Assembly (NCBI GenBank): GCA_012038135.1
Contig: JAAVJQ010000001.1
Location: forward strand, 434,001-498,000
Direction: 5' to 3'
DNA length: 64,000 nucleotides
Source: Salinimicrobium nanhaiense
GTDB lineage: Bacteria; Bacteroidota; Bacteroidia; Flavobacteriales; Flavobacteriaceae
Shown: positions 16,539 through 25,187 of the stretch, one piece after another
How positions within the stretch are numbered: position 1 is the first letter of the stretch
How the letters are laid out: each line of letters begins with the position of its first letter
The notes under the pieces: generated by a model
The model's input: only the letters and a program-made list of their open reading frames with translations
The model's database searches: none
Told to the model about the DNA's origin: nothing
Position numbers and translations under genes: made by a program

Positions 16539-18565
16539 ATGGCGATCTGTTTTGTTGGATTTAGATTTTCAGGAAGTTCAATATTTCGGTTTTCGCAGAG
16601 CCATCTCAGCAGCTTTTCCACGCCTTCTTCGATGTTGTACTTTGGATTCCAACCGGTTGCTTCTTTGAACTTATTGGTATTGGAAACGTAGTAGAATTGA
16701 TCGCCGGTACGCCAATCTTTAAAACTTATGTCCATTTCCTTTCCTGCCTTGTCCCTTATTATTTCCAGGATCTCCAGCAAACTCACCGTATTTTCGGGTC
16801 CGCCACCTATATTGAACACCTGGCCGGTGAGCTTATCAATGTTCTTATGCGCGAGCATAAAAGCATCTATAAGATCTTCCACAAAGAGAATGTCCCTTAC
16901 CTGTTTTCCATTTCCATAGATGGTCACCGGCTTGTCTTCAAGAGCGCTGATAAGGAAATGTGCCACCCAACCCTGATCTTCGGTTCCAAACTGGTGTGGT
17001 CCATAAATACAGCTCATTCTGAAAACTGCCGTTTTTAGACCATAGGTTCTTGAGTAATCAAGAATGTACTGGTCTGCCGCTCCTTTGGAACAGCCGTACG
17101 GACTGTGGAAGTCCAGAGGGATCTTCTCATTGATTCCGTATTTTTTCATTTTCGCATCTGCGGGATAATATCTGGTTTCGTTCTCCACCATCTTCACATC
17201 CTGAAGATTACCATAGACCTTATTGGTCGAGGTGAAGATCAATGGCGGCTGATGTTTTGATTTTCTTATAGCCTCAAGCAGATGAAAAGTACCACTAAGA
17301 TTTACGTTAAAATCATGAATAGGATTGGTTACTGAAGATGTAACAGCTACCTGGGCACAGAGATGGAAAACTTCGGAAGCATTGTTCACACATTGCTGCA
17401 GAATCCTGGTTTCGTTAATATCAGAGATCTGGATAATCAGTTTATCTCCAAATTCCTTTTGCATCCACTGAAGGTTCTCTTCAACTCCATCACGGAAAAG
17501 GCTGTCGTAGATCATCACTCTTTTTCCCTGAGAGAGGAAGCGGGAGGCGAGATTAGTACCAATGAATCCGGCACCTCCTGTTATCAGCGTATATTTTTCT
17601 TTTTCGTTAATCGTGTATTGTTTGTTGATATAATGCTGCTGATGGATCTTTTCTACACCGTCCTTTTCCAGCAGCTTATAAAGAAGTTTCCTGGTACCAT
17701 CGGTTTTCTTCAGCCCAAAATGATATTCCCGCTCATCCAGGTGGAATCCTCCAACAGTGGAATTCTTTGGATCAAGATCTTTTAAGGAATACCAGTAGAT
17801 CCTTTCAGTTTTTGCATTGAGTACGTTCCTGAATTCCTGGTATTGTTTCACCTCATCATTCTGCCAGGTAGAGAAACCAACTTCAGAAACCCATATTTCC
17901 TGATAATATCCAAATTTATCAAGCACTTCCCTAATGCTTTGAATATTGACGCCCCAGCCTTTCCATTGTTGATCGAAAACATGAGGGAAACCATGAATTC
18001 CTATGGCATCAATACTATCGAGAACTTTTTGCTCAATCATCATTTGCAGCCAGTTGGGATCTATAGGACTCATCCCCCCAAGAAGGGTCTTTTTTCCTCT
18101 TTTTTGAGCCCAATGTGCTGCCATTCCTATCATTGTAGAAAACTTATTCCAGGAATAATCGAGGGTAAAGTCGTATTCAACTTTATTATTCGGTTCATTC
18201 CACAGCTCTACCCAGTCAAAATATTGTCCATACCGGGTGATCATTTCATCAATAAAGTCGGCATAGGCTTTAAGATCCTTTGGCGGTGCCGATGTTTTAG
18301 CCATTTCGCCAATAGATGGCGGTGTGTAGAGAAAACACGGCAGGATCTCTACATGAGGATCTAATTCTGCAAAAAGCCAATCATACCATTCAGGCGTTCC
18401 TTCCACATACCAGTCTGCCCATGAAACTCCTGTGCGCAGGTGTTTTATGCCCAATCTTTTAAAGTCTTCAATGGCATTTCTAACTTCGTCATATTCACCG
18501 GGCCTAAACCATTCAAGAATTCCAAGAGCCGGGGACGATTCATTTATCTTTTTCATTTCGTTCAT
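16535..18565 (-). CDS. Fusion: clan-A glycoside hydrolase domain + NAD-dependent nucleotide-sugar epimerase
   Basis: 676 residues in one uninterrupted frame. Residues 1 to about 300 form a TIM-barrel hydrolase with a candidate acid/base Glu124 in ELWNEPN and nucleophile Glu228 in WVSEVGFST, the spacing expected for clan A (GH5/GH39-like). Residues from about 325 form an extended SDR: LITGGAGFIGTNLA, SPYGCSKGAADQY (Tyr490, Lys494) and RMSCIYGPHQFGTEDQGW, closest by eye to CDP-paratose/tyvelose 2-epimerases. No signal peptide, so the hydrolase would act in the cytosol, which is unusual. A direct fusion of glycan cleavage with sugar-nucleotide epimerisation suggests salvage or tailoring of one sugar. 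Gap to the upstream epimerase is 12 bp. Confidence 0.87.
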   Translation of the reverse strand: MNEMKKINESSPALGILEWFRPGEYDEVRNAIEDFKRLGIKHLRTGVSWADWYVEGTPEWYDWLFAELDPHVEILPCFLYTPPSIGEMAKTSAPPKDLKAYADFIDEMITRYGQYFDWVELWNEPNNKVEYDFTLDYSWNKFSTMIGMAAHWAQKRGKKTLLGGMSPIDPNWLQMMIEQKVLDSIDAIGIHGFPHVFDQQWKGWGVNIQSIREVLDKFGYYQEIWVSEVGFSTWQNDEVKQYQEFRNVLNAKTERIYWYSLKDLDPKNSTVGGFHLDEREYHFGLKKTDGTRKLLYKLLEKDGVEKIHQQHYINKQYTINEKEKYTLITGGAGFIGTNLASRFLSQGKRVMIYDSLFRDGVEENLQWMQKEFGDKLIIQISDINETRILQQCVNNASEVFHLCAQVAVTSSVTNPIHDFNVNLSGTFHLLEAIRKSKHQPPLIFTSTNKVYGNLQDVKMVENETRYYPADAKMKKYGINEKIPLDFHSPYGCSKGAADQYILDYSRTYGLKTAVFRMSCIYGPHQFGTEDQGWVAHFLISALEDKPVTIYGNGKQVRDILFVEDLIDAFMLAHKNIDKLTGQVFNIGGGPENTVSLLEILEIIRDKAGKEMDISFKDWRTGDQFYYVSNTNKFKEATGWNPKYNIEEGVEKLLRWLCENRNIELPENLNPTKQIAI

Positions 18566-18577
18566 AGCTGTTCTTTT

Positions 18578-19696
18578 TTATACGGTTAGACCTCTTGAAG
18601 ACAATTCATTACTGGCTTTACTCACATTATCTGTAGCGATCTGTGTCTTAAGCCATTCTGCCAGTTCATACAAGCCATCTTCGAATTTAACTTCAGGTTT
18701 AAATCCGAGTAGCTTTTCTGTTTTTGTAGTGTCGGCAAAACAATGTCTTATATCTCCAACACGGTATTTTCCGGTTACTTCGGCTTTTAAATTATCCTTG
18801 CCCATCACTCCTGCAAGTTTATCGGCTATCTCCAGTATGGTGTATTTGTTTCCGCTACCCACGTTGAATACTTCCCCATCGGCTTCAGGTTTTTCCATGG
18901 CTAAGCGAATAGCACGGGCCACATCTTTGACATGAATAAAATCCCGTTTCTGTTTTCCGTCCTCGAAGATCATAGGCGGATTATTATTCAGCAGTCTTGA
19001 GGCAAATATGGCAAGCACTCCGGTGTAGGGATTGGAGAGTGCCTGGCGGGTTCCGTAAACATTAAAGAACCTCAATGCGGTTGTAGGGATGTTATAGGCT
19101 TTCCCTGTTATAAGACTTAGCCGCTCCTGGTCATATTTTGAAAGCGCATAAACCGAAGAAAGGTTGGGTGTTTTGCTTTCGGGAGTTGGAACAGGATTGA
19201 GCTCCTTCTTACATTCATCATACATCTCCCATTCGCCTTTTTTAAGATCGGAAAGCTTTCTTTCGCAATCCATTCTTTTTTCCCCTTTTTCATCCAGATA
19301 TAGACCTTCCCCATAGATGCTCATACTGGATGCAGTCACCAGTTTTTCCACGGGTTTATCCATCAAGGCTTCCATGAGAACTGCCGTTCCCAGGTTGTTG
19401 ACGTCTGTATAGTCTTTGATCTGATACATGCTTTGGCCAACACCCACCATTGCAGCGAGATGTACAACGGCATCTACATCCTTGAGGGCCTTTTCAACAG
19501 CAGCCTTATCTCTTACATCGCCTATTTGAAGTTCTACCTCTTGATTTAAGTAGTCAGGACGGGTTGCGTTTTCTCCATGCACCTGTTCAGATAGATTGTC
19601 CAGGGCTCTCACCTTATATCCCTTACTCAAAAGTTCATCTGCGAGATGGGATCCTATAAATCCTGCTCCTCCGGTTACTAAGACTCTTTTCTGCAT
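18578..19696 (-). CDS. NAD-dependent epimerase, dTDP-L-rhamnose 4-epimerase-like
   Basis: 372 residues from the ATG at 19696; the codon before it is TTG. Extended SDR with RVLVTGGAGFIGSHLAD, active-site SSMSIYG and SSVYALSKYDQE (Tyr183, Lys187). Residues about 130-177 form an insert between the serine and the tyrosine. This is the place where dTDP-L-rhamnose 4-epimerases carry a cysteine-pair insert ending in L-x-P-x-P-T-x-E. Here the tail LNPVPTPES is kept, but only single cysteines (Cys144, Cys162) remain, so a metal site looks degenerate. Probably produces a 4-epimer or 6-deoxy-talose-type donor for the operon. Confidence 0.86.
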   Translation of the reverse strand: MQKRVLVTGGAGFIGSHLADELLSKGYKVRALDNLSEQVHGENATRPDYLNQEVELQIGDVRDKAAVEKALKDVDAVVHLAAMVGVGQSMYQIKDYTDVNNLGTAVLMEALMDKPVEKLVTASSMSIYGEGLYLDEKGEKRMDCERKLSDLKKGEWEMYDECKKELNPVPTPESKTPNLSSVYALSKYDQERLSLITGKAYNIPTTALRFFNVYGTRQALSNPYTGVLAIFASRLLNNNPPMIFEDGKQKRDFIHVKDVARAIRLAMEKPEADGEVFNVGSGNKYTILEIADKLAGVMGKDNLKAEVTGKYRVGDIRHCFADTTKTEKLLGFKPEVKFEDGLYELAEWLKTQIATDNVSKASNELSSRGLTV

Positions 19697-19715
19697 CAAT
19701 TTAAATTTTGGTTGG

Positions 19716-20423
19716 TTAGAATTGTTGTAAAGTTGGTCTGGTTATGATTTTGTTTATACTGGTTCCTTTTTTTTTATTGAGGGCATACCATACATCTTCG
19801 GCGATCTCTTCGGGAGCAATGGCTCCCATGCCCATTTCCCCGACAGTACTGTTCCCCGATACCTGGTTTTTAAAAAAATTGGTATCTACAATCCCGGGAC
19901 TCACTACAGTTACGTTGATATGAGGCAGTGTTTCCTGTCTCAAAGTCTCTGCAATAACCTCCAAAGCTGTCTTTGAAGCAGCATAAATTCCGCCATATGC
20001 ATGCGGCTGATTAGCAGAAACAGAAGAAATAAATACCACATTTCCCTTTTTTTGAGAGATCATGTGCGGTGTAAAGGCCCTGATGCATCTTAGTGCACCC
20101 ATTATATTTACATCCAGCACTTGTTTCCATTTTTCCGGGTCCCCTTCTGAAAGTTTTTCCTGAATTCCCTGGCCCGCATTAAGGATGAGGTAGTCTGGAT
20201 GTCCAAAATTTTCTGTGGTCCAGGAATAAAGTTCATCGATCTCCCTTCCGCTGGTGACATTACACTTCCTGAATTCAATCCCACCGGCTAATTTTTCTGA
20301 ATCGGCTTTATCTGCAATAACAACTTTAATACCCTCGTCGCTTAACTTTTGGGCTATGGCTTTCCCTATTCCGCTGCTTCCGCCGGTTACAAGTGCAAGT
20401 TTGGAATAAGTATCTTTTCTCAT
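19716..20423 (-). CDS. Short-chain dehydrogenase/reductase (first gene of glycan operon)
   Basis: 235 residues from the ATG at 20423 (MRKDTYSKLALVTGG). An open frame extends 40 residues further upstream but reads as basic, low-complexity sequence, so the shorter form is chosen. Classical SDR motifs: TGGSSGIG (cofactor), NAGQG, the catalytic serine in FISSVSANQ and the YAASK catalytic pair. Cytosolic NAD(P)-dependent reductase. It is the promoter-proximal member of the operon, 16-20 bp before the epimerase. Sugar or acyl substrate cannot be told apart by sequence. Confidence 0.88.
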   Translation of the reverse strand: MRKDTYSKLALVTGGSSGIGKAIAQKLSDEGIKVVIADKADSEKLAGGIEFRKCNVTSGREIDELYSWTTENFGHPDYLILNAGQGIQEKLSEGDPEKWKQVLDVNIMGALRCIRAFTPHMISQKKGNVVFISSVSANQPHAYGGIYAASKTALEVIAETLRQETLPHINVTVVSPGIVDTNFFKNQVSGNSTVGEMGMGAIAPEEIAEDVWYALNKKKGTSINKIITRPTLQQF

Positions 20424-20706
20424 TCTAAGTTTAGTTTTTAATAGCCTTTTCAGACTTAATTTCCGACAGGAAGATTGGTGGGGGGAGATGTTGAAAACCT
20501 GCGGAAAAAAAACGGCAAAGTACACCTGCCGCTTCATTTTCAAAGGTACATGAGGAGCATGTGAAATTTTACTAAAGCAAACTTAAAACATTCTTAAGTC
20601 CCCTAGATTTACTGGTCTTTCCAAAAGGATCAGCAGCAGATCCTGAGTGGGATAATTCTTAATAAAACCACTGCTCACAAGGGTTGAAGATGCTGCTATA
20701 AATAAA
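20424..20706. other. Leader/intergenic region upstream of the glycan operon
   Basis: About 280 bp without a gene on either strand. It must contain the promoter of the ten-gene minus-strand operon. I could not identify a convincing -33/-7 pair, an operator palindrome or a riboswitch fold in it. Confidence 0.5.
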
Positions 20707-20729
20707 AACAGGAGCAAATTGCTCCTGTT
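20707..20729 (-). terminator. Rho-independent terminator
   Basis: AACAGGAGC (20707-20715) and GCTCCTGTT (20721-20729) pair perfectly around a 5-nt loop. On the minus strand the hairpin is followed by TTTTATTT, so it ends the transcript of the small membrane protein at 20758-21234. Confidence 0.8.
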
Positions 20730-20757
20730 AATAAAATATGGCCTTAAGAAAAGTTTA

Positions 20758-21234
20758 TTATTTCAAATTCTGCTGAAGATTTTTTTGCCATTTTAGGGCG
20801 TTGTCAAAGCGTTCTGTTTTCGAGGTAACCGGATCTTCTTCTTCGGCATAAAAAATGATCTTTTTTACAGACTTGTCATTGTTCCTCACCTGAAGCGAAA
20901 TCTCTCTTACCTCATCCATATTGCTAATGAGTTTACCGTCTTCATCTGTTTTTACTAATTCGATTTTAGTTACTTTTTGAAGGTCCAGGATCTGAAGTTT
21001 TGCGTCATTGGCCGACTTTAGGAGGAAAAATTTTCCTGCCCTCCTGTCAAGGCCGATAGAGAGCCCGGTAATATTATCGGATTCGTCAAGTTTAAAACCT
21101 TTTTTAAGGGTCAAAAAGGCAAGTTTTTTTGCACGTTTCTTATCTTTTAAAGATTGGTCATAAATTAAATAACCTACGGGAGCTACGAATAAGATCAATA
21201 GTCCCAACCCCATAAGGGTGGATGCTGTATCCAT
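20758..21234 (-). CDS. Hypothetical single-pass membrane protein
   Basis: 158 residues. One N-terminal transmembrane helix (about residues 7-26, GLGLLILFVAPVGYLIYD) is followed by basic residues and a charged cytosolic domain rich in beta-type segments (LSIGLDRRAGKFFLLKS, KIIFYAEEEDPV). The pattern suggests a PH-like or YcxB-like small domain, but I do not recognise the family. It is transcribed alone and ends at a good terminator. No link to the flanking glycan operon is evident apart from orientation. Confidence 0.7.
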   Translation of the reverse strand: MDTASTLMGLGLLILFVAPVGYLIYDQSLKDKKRAKKLAFLTLKKGFKLDESDNITGLSIGLDRRAGKFFLLKSANDAKLQILDLQKVTKIELVKTDEDGKLISNMDEVREISLQVRNNDKSVKKIIFYAEEEDPVTSKTERFDNALKWQKNLQQNLK

Positions 21235-21307
21235 TTTTTAAATTTTTAATTGTGATCTTGATTTAATTAATCAGGGGTTGGCAGTTAAGGTCCTGCCGGG
21301 CTATGGT

Positions 21308-21643
21308 TCACAAGAAAAAATGCTTAGGAAATAGCTGTTGATAGATGTTCTTCCTAAGATCTCTGATGTAAAAGAGGTGTACAGCTTCAGAAGGAGTCGC
21401 AACCGATACGAGTTCTACCGGTACCACCGAAGGAATCGGGAAAAAGGTCTTGTTTGATATGTCTGAGATCTCCTGAAAAGGATTTTCTCTAAAGGCGAAT
21501 AAAGAAAGACTTCCAGACTTGAGATTTTCAGAAGCAAACGGCAAGTCCTCCTTAACTTCAGGAGTAGTGAAATTAAAAGCCAATGCCTCACTGATACTGA
21601 GAAATGTGAGGATGAGGAGTAAATATTTTCCGAAGTTATTCAT
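21308..21643 (-). CDS. Hypothetical exported protein
   Basis: 111 residues. The N-terminus MNNFGKYLLLILTFLSISEALAF looks like a signal peptide cleaved near residue 22. The mature part of about 89 residues has no recognised motif and no cysteine; it contains the aliphatic segment VVPVELVSVATPSEAVHLFY. It lies 41 bp upstream of the next minus-strand gene's end region (hemB), without a terminator between, so it may be read through from the haem operon. Lineage-specific by appearance. Confidence 0.55.
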   Translation of the reverse strand: MNNFGKYLLLILTFLSISEALAFNFTTPEVKEDLPFASENLKSGSLSLFAFRENPFQEISDISNKTFFPIPSVVPVELVSVATPSEAVHLFYIRDLRKNIYQQLFPKHFFL

Positions 21644-21684
21644 CTGCTGCTGCTGCAGATAAAAATAATCAAAAAGTGGACCGA

Positions 21685-22650
21685 TTATAAGAGTTTAACG
21701 GCGTCCTTTGCAAAATAACTTGCGATCATATGAGCGCCGGCTCTTTTAATAGCGGTAAGCTGTTCCAACATCACCGCATCGTGGTTTAGCCAACCTTTTT
21801 CGGCTGCAGCTTTGAGCATGGAATACTCACCGCTCACCTGGTAAACTGCAACGGGAACATTGACGGTATTCCTGATATCCCTCACGATATCGAGATAACA
21901 AAGTCCCGGCTTGACCATAACAATGTCTGCCCCTTCTTCAATATCCTGCAGGGTTTCTTTTACTGCCTCTTCCCGGTTGGCAGGATCCATCTGGTAGGTT
22001 TTCTTGTCCCCAAAGCCAGGAGCAGAATCCAATGCATCCCGAAACGGACCATAAAAAGCCGAAGCATACTTGGCACTGTAGCTCATGATCCCGGCGTTCA
22101 CATGGCCTTCCTGTTCCAGCAGCTCTCTTATTGCACGAATTCTTCCATCCATCATATCACTGGGCGCGACAAAGTCGGCACCTGCCTGCACGTGGGATAG
22201 AGACATTTTTGCCAGTACTTCTTTAGTAGCGTCGTTAACGATCTGCCCGTTCTCTACTATTCCATCGTGGCCATAGGAAGAGTAGGGATCAAGGGCAACA
22301 TCGGTCATTATCAACATTTCGGGTGCAGCGTCTTTAACTGCCTTTACGGCACGTTGCATAAGCCCATCGGGATTTACAGCTTCGGTGCCTTTGTTGTCTT
22401 TAAGATTTTCAGGCACCTTCACGAATAGCAAAACCGACCGAAGTCCGAGATCCCAAAGCTCTTTTACCTCTTTCTTCAGAAGATCAAGGCTATACCTGTA
22501 GTAGTTGGGCATAGAAGCGATTTCCTCCCTTACATTTTGTCCCTCTACCACAAAAATGGGTACAATGAAGTCATTAGGTGTAATGGAAGTTTCCTTTACA
22601 AGGCTTCTTATAGCTTCTGTTGTTCTAAGTCTTCGGTTTCTTATAAGCAT
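21685..22650 (-). CDS. hemB: Delta-aminolevulinic acid dehydratase (porphobilinogen synthase)
   Basis: 321 residues from the ATG at 22650 (MLIRNRRLRTTEAIR); the frame is open further upstream but not HemB-like. The Schiff-base lysines are in SYSAKYASAFYGPF (Lys194) and IVMVKPGLCY (Lys247). The metal-site segment DVALDPYSSYGHDG has Ala119, Asp121 and Asp129 where zinc enzymes have three cysteines, so this is the Mg-type, zinc-independent form. It condenses two 5-aminolevulinate molecules to porphobilinogen. The gene is 99 bp after hemF in the haem operon. Confidence 0.96.
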   Translation of the reverse strand: MLIRNRRLRTTEAIRSLVKETSITPNDFIVPIFVVEGQNVREEIASMPNYYRYSLDLLKKEVKELWDLGLRSVLLFVKVPENLKDNKGTEAVNPDGLMQRAVKAVKDAAPEMLIMTDVALDPYSSYGHDGIVENGQIVNDATKEVLAKMSLSHVQAGADFVAPSDMMDGRIRAIRELLEQEGHVNAGIMSYSAKYASAFYGPFRDALDSAPGFGDKKTYQMDPANREEAVKETLQDIEEGADIVMVKPGLCYLDIVRDIRNTVNVPVAVYQVSGEYSMLKAAAEKGWLNHDAVMLEQLTAIKRAGAHMIASYFAKDAVKLL

Positions 22651-22749
22651 TCGATTCAAAATTAAAAATTCAAAATTCAATATTTCTGGGTTCAAGGTAT
22701 AAAGCTTACAAACTGCTCTGATCACTGATCACCGAACACTGATCACTAC

Positions 22750-23652
22750 TTACACCCACGACCTCGGATTCTCCAAAACCCTCACCAACTTCTCCTCCTC
22801 ACTTCCCGGTTCCGGGTGATGGTCGTAAACCCATTGTACATGCGGCGGGAGGCTCATTAAAATGCTTTCGATCCTGCCATTGGTTTTTAATCCAAATAAG
22901 GTGCCCTTATCATGCACCAGGTTGAATTCCACATATCTGCCCCGTCTAATTTCCTGCCAATTACGCTGCTCCTCCTTGTATGGCAGATCTTTTCTTTTTT
23001 CCACAATCGGTAAGTATGCTTCTAAAAAGCTGTCGCCTACCTCTGTAACAAAAGCATACCAGTCTTCTGCCGATTTTTCTTCGGACGGCTTTAGATAATC
23101 AAAGAATAAACCTCCGATTCCCCGGGCTTCACCTCTGTGGGAATTATAAAAATATTTGTCACACTTGTTCTTAAAGTCTCGGTAAAATTGTGGATCATGC
23201 CTGTCACAGGCTGCCTTGCAAATCCGGTGGAAATGTGTTGCATCCTCTTCAAAAAGATAATAAGGTGTAAGATCCTGTCCGCCACCAAACCAGCTATCCA
23301 CAGTGTTTCCGCTTTTGTCATACATTTCAAAGTATCTCCAGTTGGCGTGCACCGTGGGCACCATTGGATTTACCGGATGCAATACCAGACTAAGACCGCA
23401 GGCGAAAAAATCTACATCGCCTACTCCAAAATGCTTTTGCATGGCAGGTGCGAGTGGGCCATAGACTTTAGAGATGTTCACGCCTCCTTTTTCAAAAACA
23501 GCTCCATTTTCAATTACACGGGTACGGCCGCCGCCACCTTCTTCTCTTGCCCAGAGATCTTCCCTGAAAACAGCTTCTCCATCTATAGCTTCCAGATTAG
23601 CTGTGATCCTATCCTGCAGGTTTTGGATGTAGGCGTAGAATTTTTCTTTCAT
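22750..23652 (-). CDS. hemF: Oxygen-dependent coproporphyrinogen III oxidase
   Basis: 300 residues, the usual length. Conserved HemF segments include VHANWRYFEM, SWFGGGQDLTPYYLFEED and RRGRYVEFNLVHDKGTLFGL. The enzyme decarboxylates two propionates of coproporphyrinogen III to vinyls using O2, giving protoporphyrinogen IX, and needs no radical SAM chemistry. Use of HemF implies an aerobic lifestyle. The ATG overlaps the stop of the DUF6973 gene by four bases. It is followed after 99 bp by hemB. Confidence 0.97.
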   Translation of the reverse strand: MKEKFYAYIQNLQDRITANLEAIDGEAVFREDLWAREEGGGGRTRVIENGAVFEKGGVNISKVYGPLAPAMQKHFGVGDVDFFACGLSLVLHPVNPMVPTVHANWRYFEMYDKSGNTVDSWFGGGQDLTPYYLFEEDATHFHRICKAACDRHDPQFYRDFKNKCDKYFYNSHRGEARGIGGLFFDYLKPSEEKSAEDWYAFVTEVGDSFLEAYLPIVEKRKDLPYKEEQRNWQEIRRGRYVEFNLVHDKGTLFGLKTNGRIESILMSLPPHVQWVYDHHPEPGSEEEKLVRVLENPRSWV

Positions 23653-24140
23653 TTGAGTTTTTCTATAAAAATTAAATTTTCTCTTTCTTCTTCTATTTCT
23701 TGAGGACTTCCCACCTGAACTGCTTCATTTGTCATTTGTTGCAGAACAGCAATTACATCAATTTCTTTTCCGCAGGAATTTAGAAACAAATTGCGTCCTA
23801 TCCTGTTGTTATGAAGATCCATTCTTCCTGCAAGGGCTTCATTCGGAGACAGCCGCTCATGAAGATCTGTTATTTCCTTGCTCCAACTCACCGATTTTTC
23901 CTCAGACCCGGCAATATTTAAACAGTATTTACAGATCAAATAATTCCACAACGCGTGACGAAAGGCATTTGTCCTGTTGTCCTCGTGATGCAGTTGACCA
24001 TACAGGCGGTTACATATTTCCACCGTTTTGTTCGTTGCGTTATAAGTGGGGATAAGGAAAAAAGGACGCCTTAAAAAGATAACGCAAAGAATAACGAGTT
24101 CCTTAAATTTAAGAGTCGCTATTCTTCTAATTATCGCCAC
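23649..24140 (-). CDS. DUF6973-like protein inside the haem operon
   Basis: 163 residues, starting with GTG two bases after the hemE stop and overlapping hemF by ATGA. A basic, hydrophobic N-terminus (KFKELVILCVIFL) may be a membrane anchor. The core NRTNAFRHALWNYLICKYC with later ERLSPNEALAGRMDLHNNRIGRNL has the His/Asn/Asp pattern of DUF6973-type putative metal-dependent proteins. The gene is translationally coupled on both sides to haem enzymes, implying a co-regulated but unproven role in tetrapyrrole metabolism. Some DUF6973 domains occur as toxins or lipases, so the link may be fortuitous. Confidence 0.72.
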   Translation of the reverse strand: MAIIRRIATLKFKELVILCVIFLRRPFFLIPTYNATNKTVEICNRLYGQLHHEDNRTNAFRHALWNYLICKYCLNIAGSEEKSVSWSKEITDLHERLSPNEALAGRMDLHNNRIGRNLFLNSCGKEIDVIAVLQQMTNEAVQVGSPQEIEEERENLIFIEKLK

Positions 24141-24142
24141 TT

Positions 24143-25171
24143 TTAATTGGCTTTATATTCTTTGACCGCTTCCACAAAGGCAATTGCATTTTCAACAGGA
24201 ATGTCGGGTAATATTCCGTGGCCAAGGTTGACTACATATTTATCCTTTCCAAATTCGTTGATCATATGATGCACCATGTCTTTGATCTTTGACGGCGGGG
24301 AGTACAACCTGCTTGGGTCAAAATTACCCTGAAGGGTAATATTTCCGCCGGTAAGTTTTCTTGCCATTTGGGGAGAGCAGGTCCAGTCCACACCCAGGGC
24401 AGAAGCACCTGAGACTGCCATCTTATCAAGAGCGAACCAGCAACCTTTTCCGAAAGCGATCACAGGAGTTTCACCTTTAAGCGCATCTATGATCTGCTGA
24501 ATATACTTCCATGAAAATTCCTGATAATCTTCCGGTGAAAGCATTCCTCCCCAAGAATCAAAGATCTGCACCGCGTCGACTCCGGCGTCTACCTTTGCCT
24601 TTAAATAGGCAATGGTGGTGTCGGTGATCTTTTGAAGCAGGGTATGCGCTGCCTGCGGATTTGTAAAGCAGAATTTCTTGGCGATGTCAAAGTTTTTGGA
24701 ACCCTGACCCTGCACGGCATAACATAGGATCGTCCAGGGGGAACCGGCAAATCCTATTAAGGGAACTTCATCATTAAGCTCCTTCTTTGTCATTTTTACG
24801 GCTTCCATGACGTATCCCAAAGTTTCATGCACATCGGGAACTATGACTTTCTCCACGTCGGCAGATGTTCTCACGGGATACGGAAGCCACGGACCAAGTC
24901 CGGGTTTCATTTCCACCTCGATATTCATTGCCTGCGGCACTACCAGGATGTCACTAAAAAGTATAGCCGCATCTGTTCCTACCTGGTGTATGGGCATAAC
25001 GGTAATTTCGGTAGCCAGCTCAGGGGTGCGGCAACGGGTGAAGAAATCATATTTGTCTTTCAGCTTCATAAAATCGGGAAGGTAGCGTCCTGCCTGCCTC
25101 ATCATCCATACAGGCGGTCGTTCTACGGTTTCACCTTTTAAAGCTTTTAGAAAAAGATCGTTTTTTATCAT
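24143..25171 (-). CDS. hemE: Uroporphyrinogen decarboxylase
   Basis: 342 residues. Both signature regions are present: [16 protein letters not shown] near residue 20 with the invariant arginine, and the central [19 protein letters not shown]. The segment [10 protein letters not shown] and [13 protein letters not shown] complete the TIM-barrel pattern. It removes four carboxyls from the acetate side chains of uroporphyrinogen III to give coproporphyrinogen III. The gene follows hemD by 16 bp and is 2 bp ahead of the DUF6973 gene. Confidence 0.97.
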   Translation of the reverse strand: MIKNDLFLKALKGETVERPPVWMMRQAGRYLPDFMKLKDKYDFFTRCRTPELATEITVMPIHQVGTDAAILFSDILVVPQAMNIEVEMKPGLGPWLPYPVRTSADVEKVIVPDVHETLGYVMEAVKMTKKELNDEVPLIGFAGSPWTILCYAVQGQGSKNFDIAKKFCFTNPQAAHTLLQKITDTTIAYLKAKVDAGVDAVQIFDSWGGMLSPEDYQEFSWKYIQQIIDALKGETPVIAFGKGCWFALDKMAVSGASALGVDWTCSPQMARKLTGGNITLQGNFDPSRLYSPPSKIKDMVHHMINEFGKDKYVVNLGHGILPDIPVENAIAFVEAVKEYKAN

Positions 25172-25187
25172 ATTTGAATGGTTTATC

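Noticed and set aside
9296..20423. Capsule, O-antigen or spore-coat locus
   Set aside because: CgeB-like enzymes are named from spore coats and the gene mix resembles surface glycan loci, but there is no Wzx/Wzy, ABC exporter, priming transferase or membrane protein, and no other sporulation gene is present in the window.
20424..20543. 40-residue N-terminal extension of the SDR protein
   Set aside because: The extension is basic, lacks family similarity and lies in the promoter region; the ATG at 20423 gives a normal SDR N-terminus.
23137..23703. 188-codon plus-strand frame over hemF
   Set aside because: Shadow of hemF on the other strand, with no family signal.
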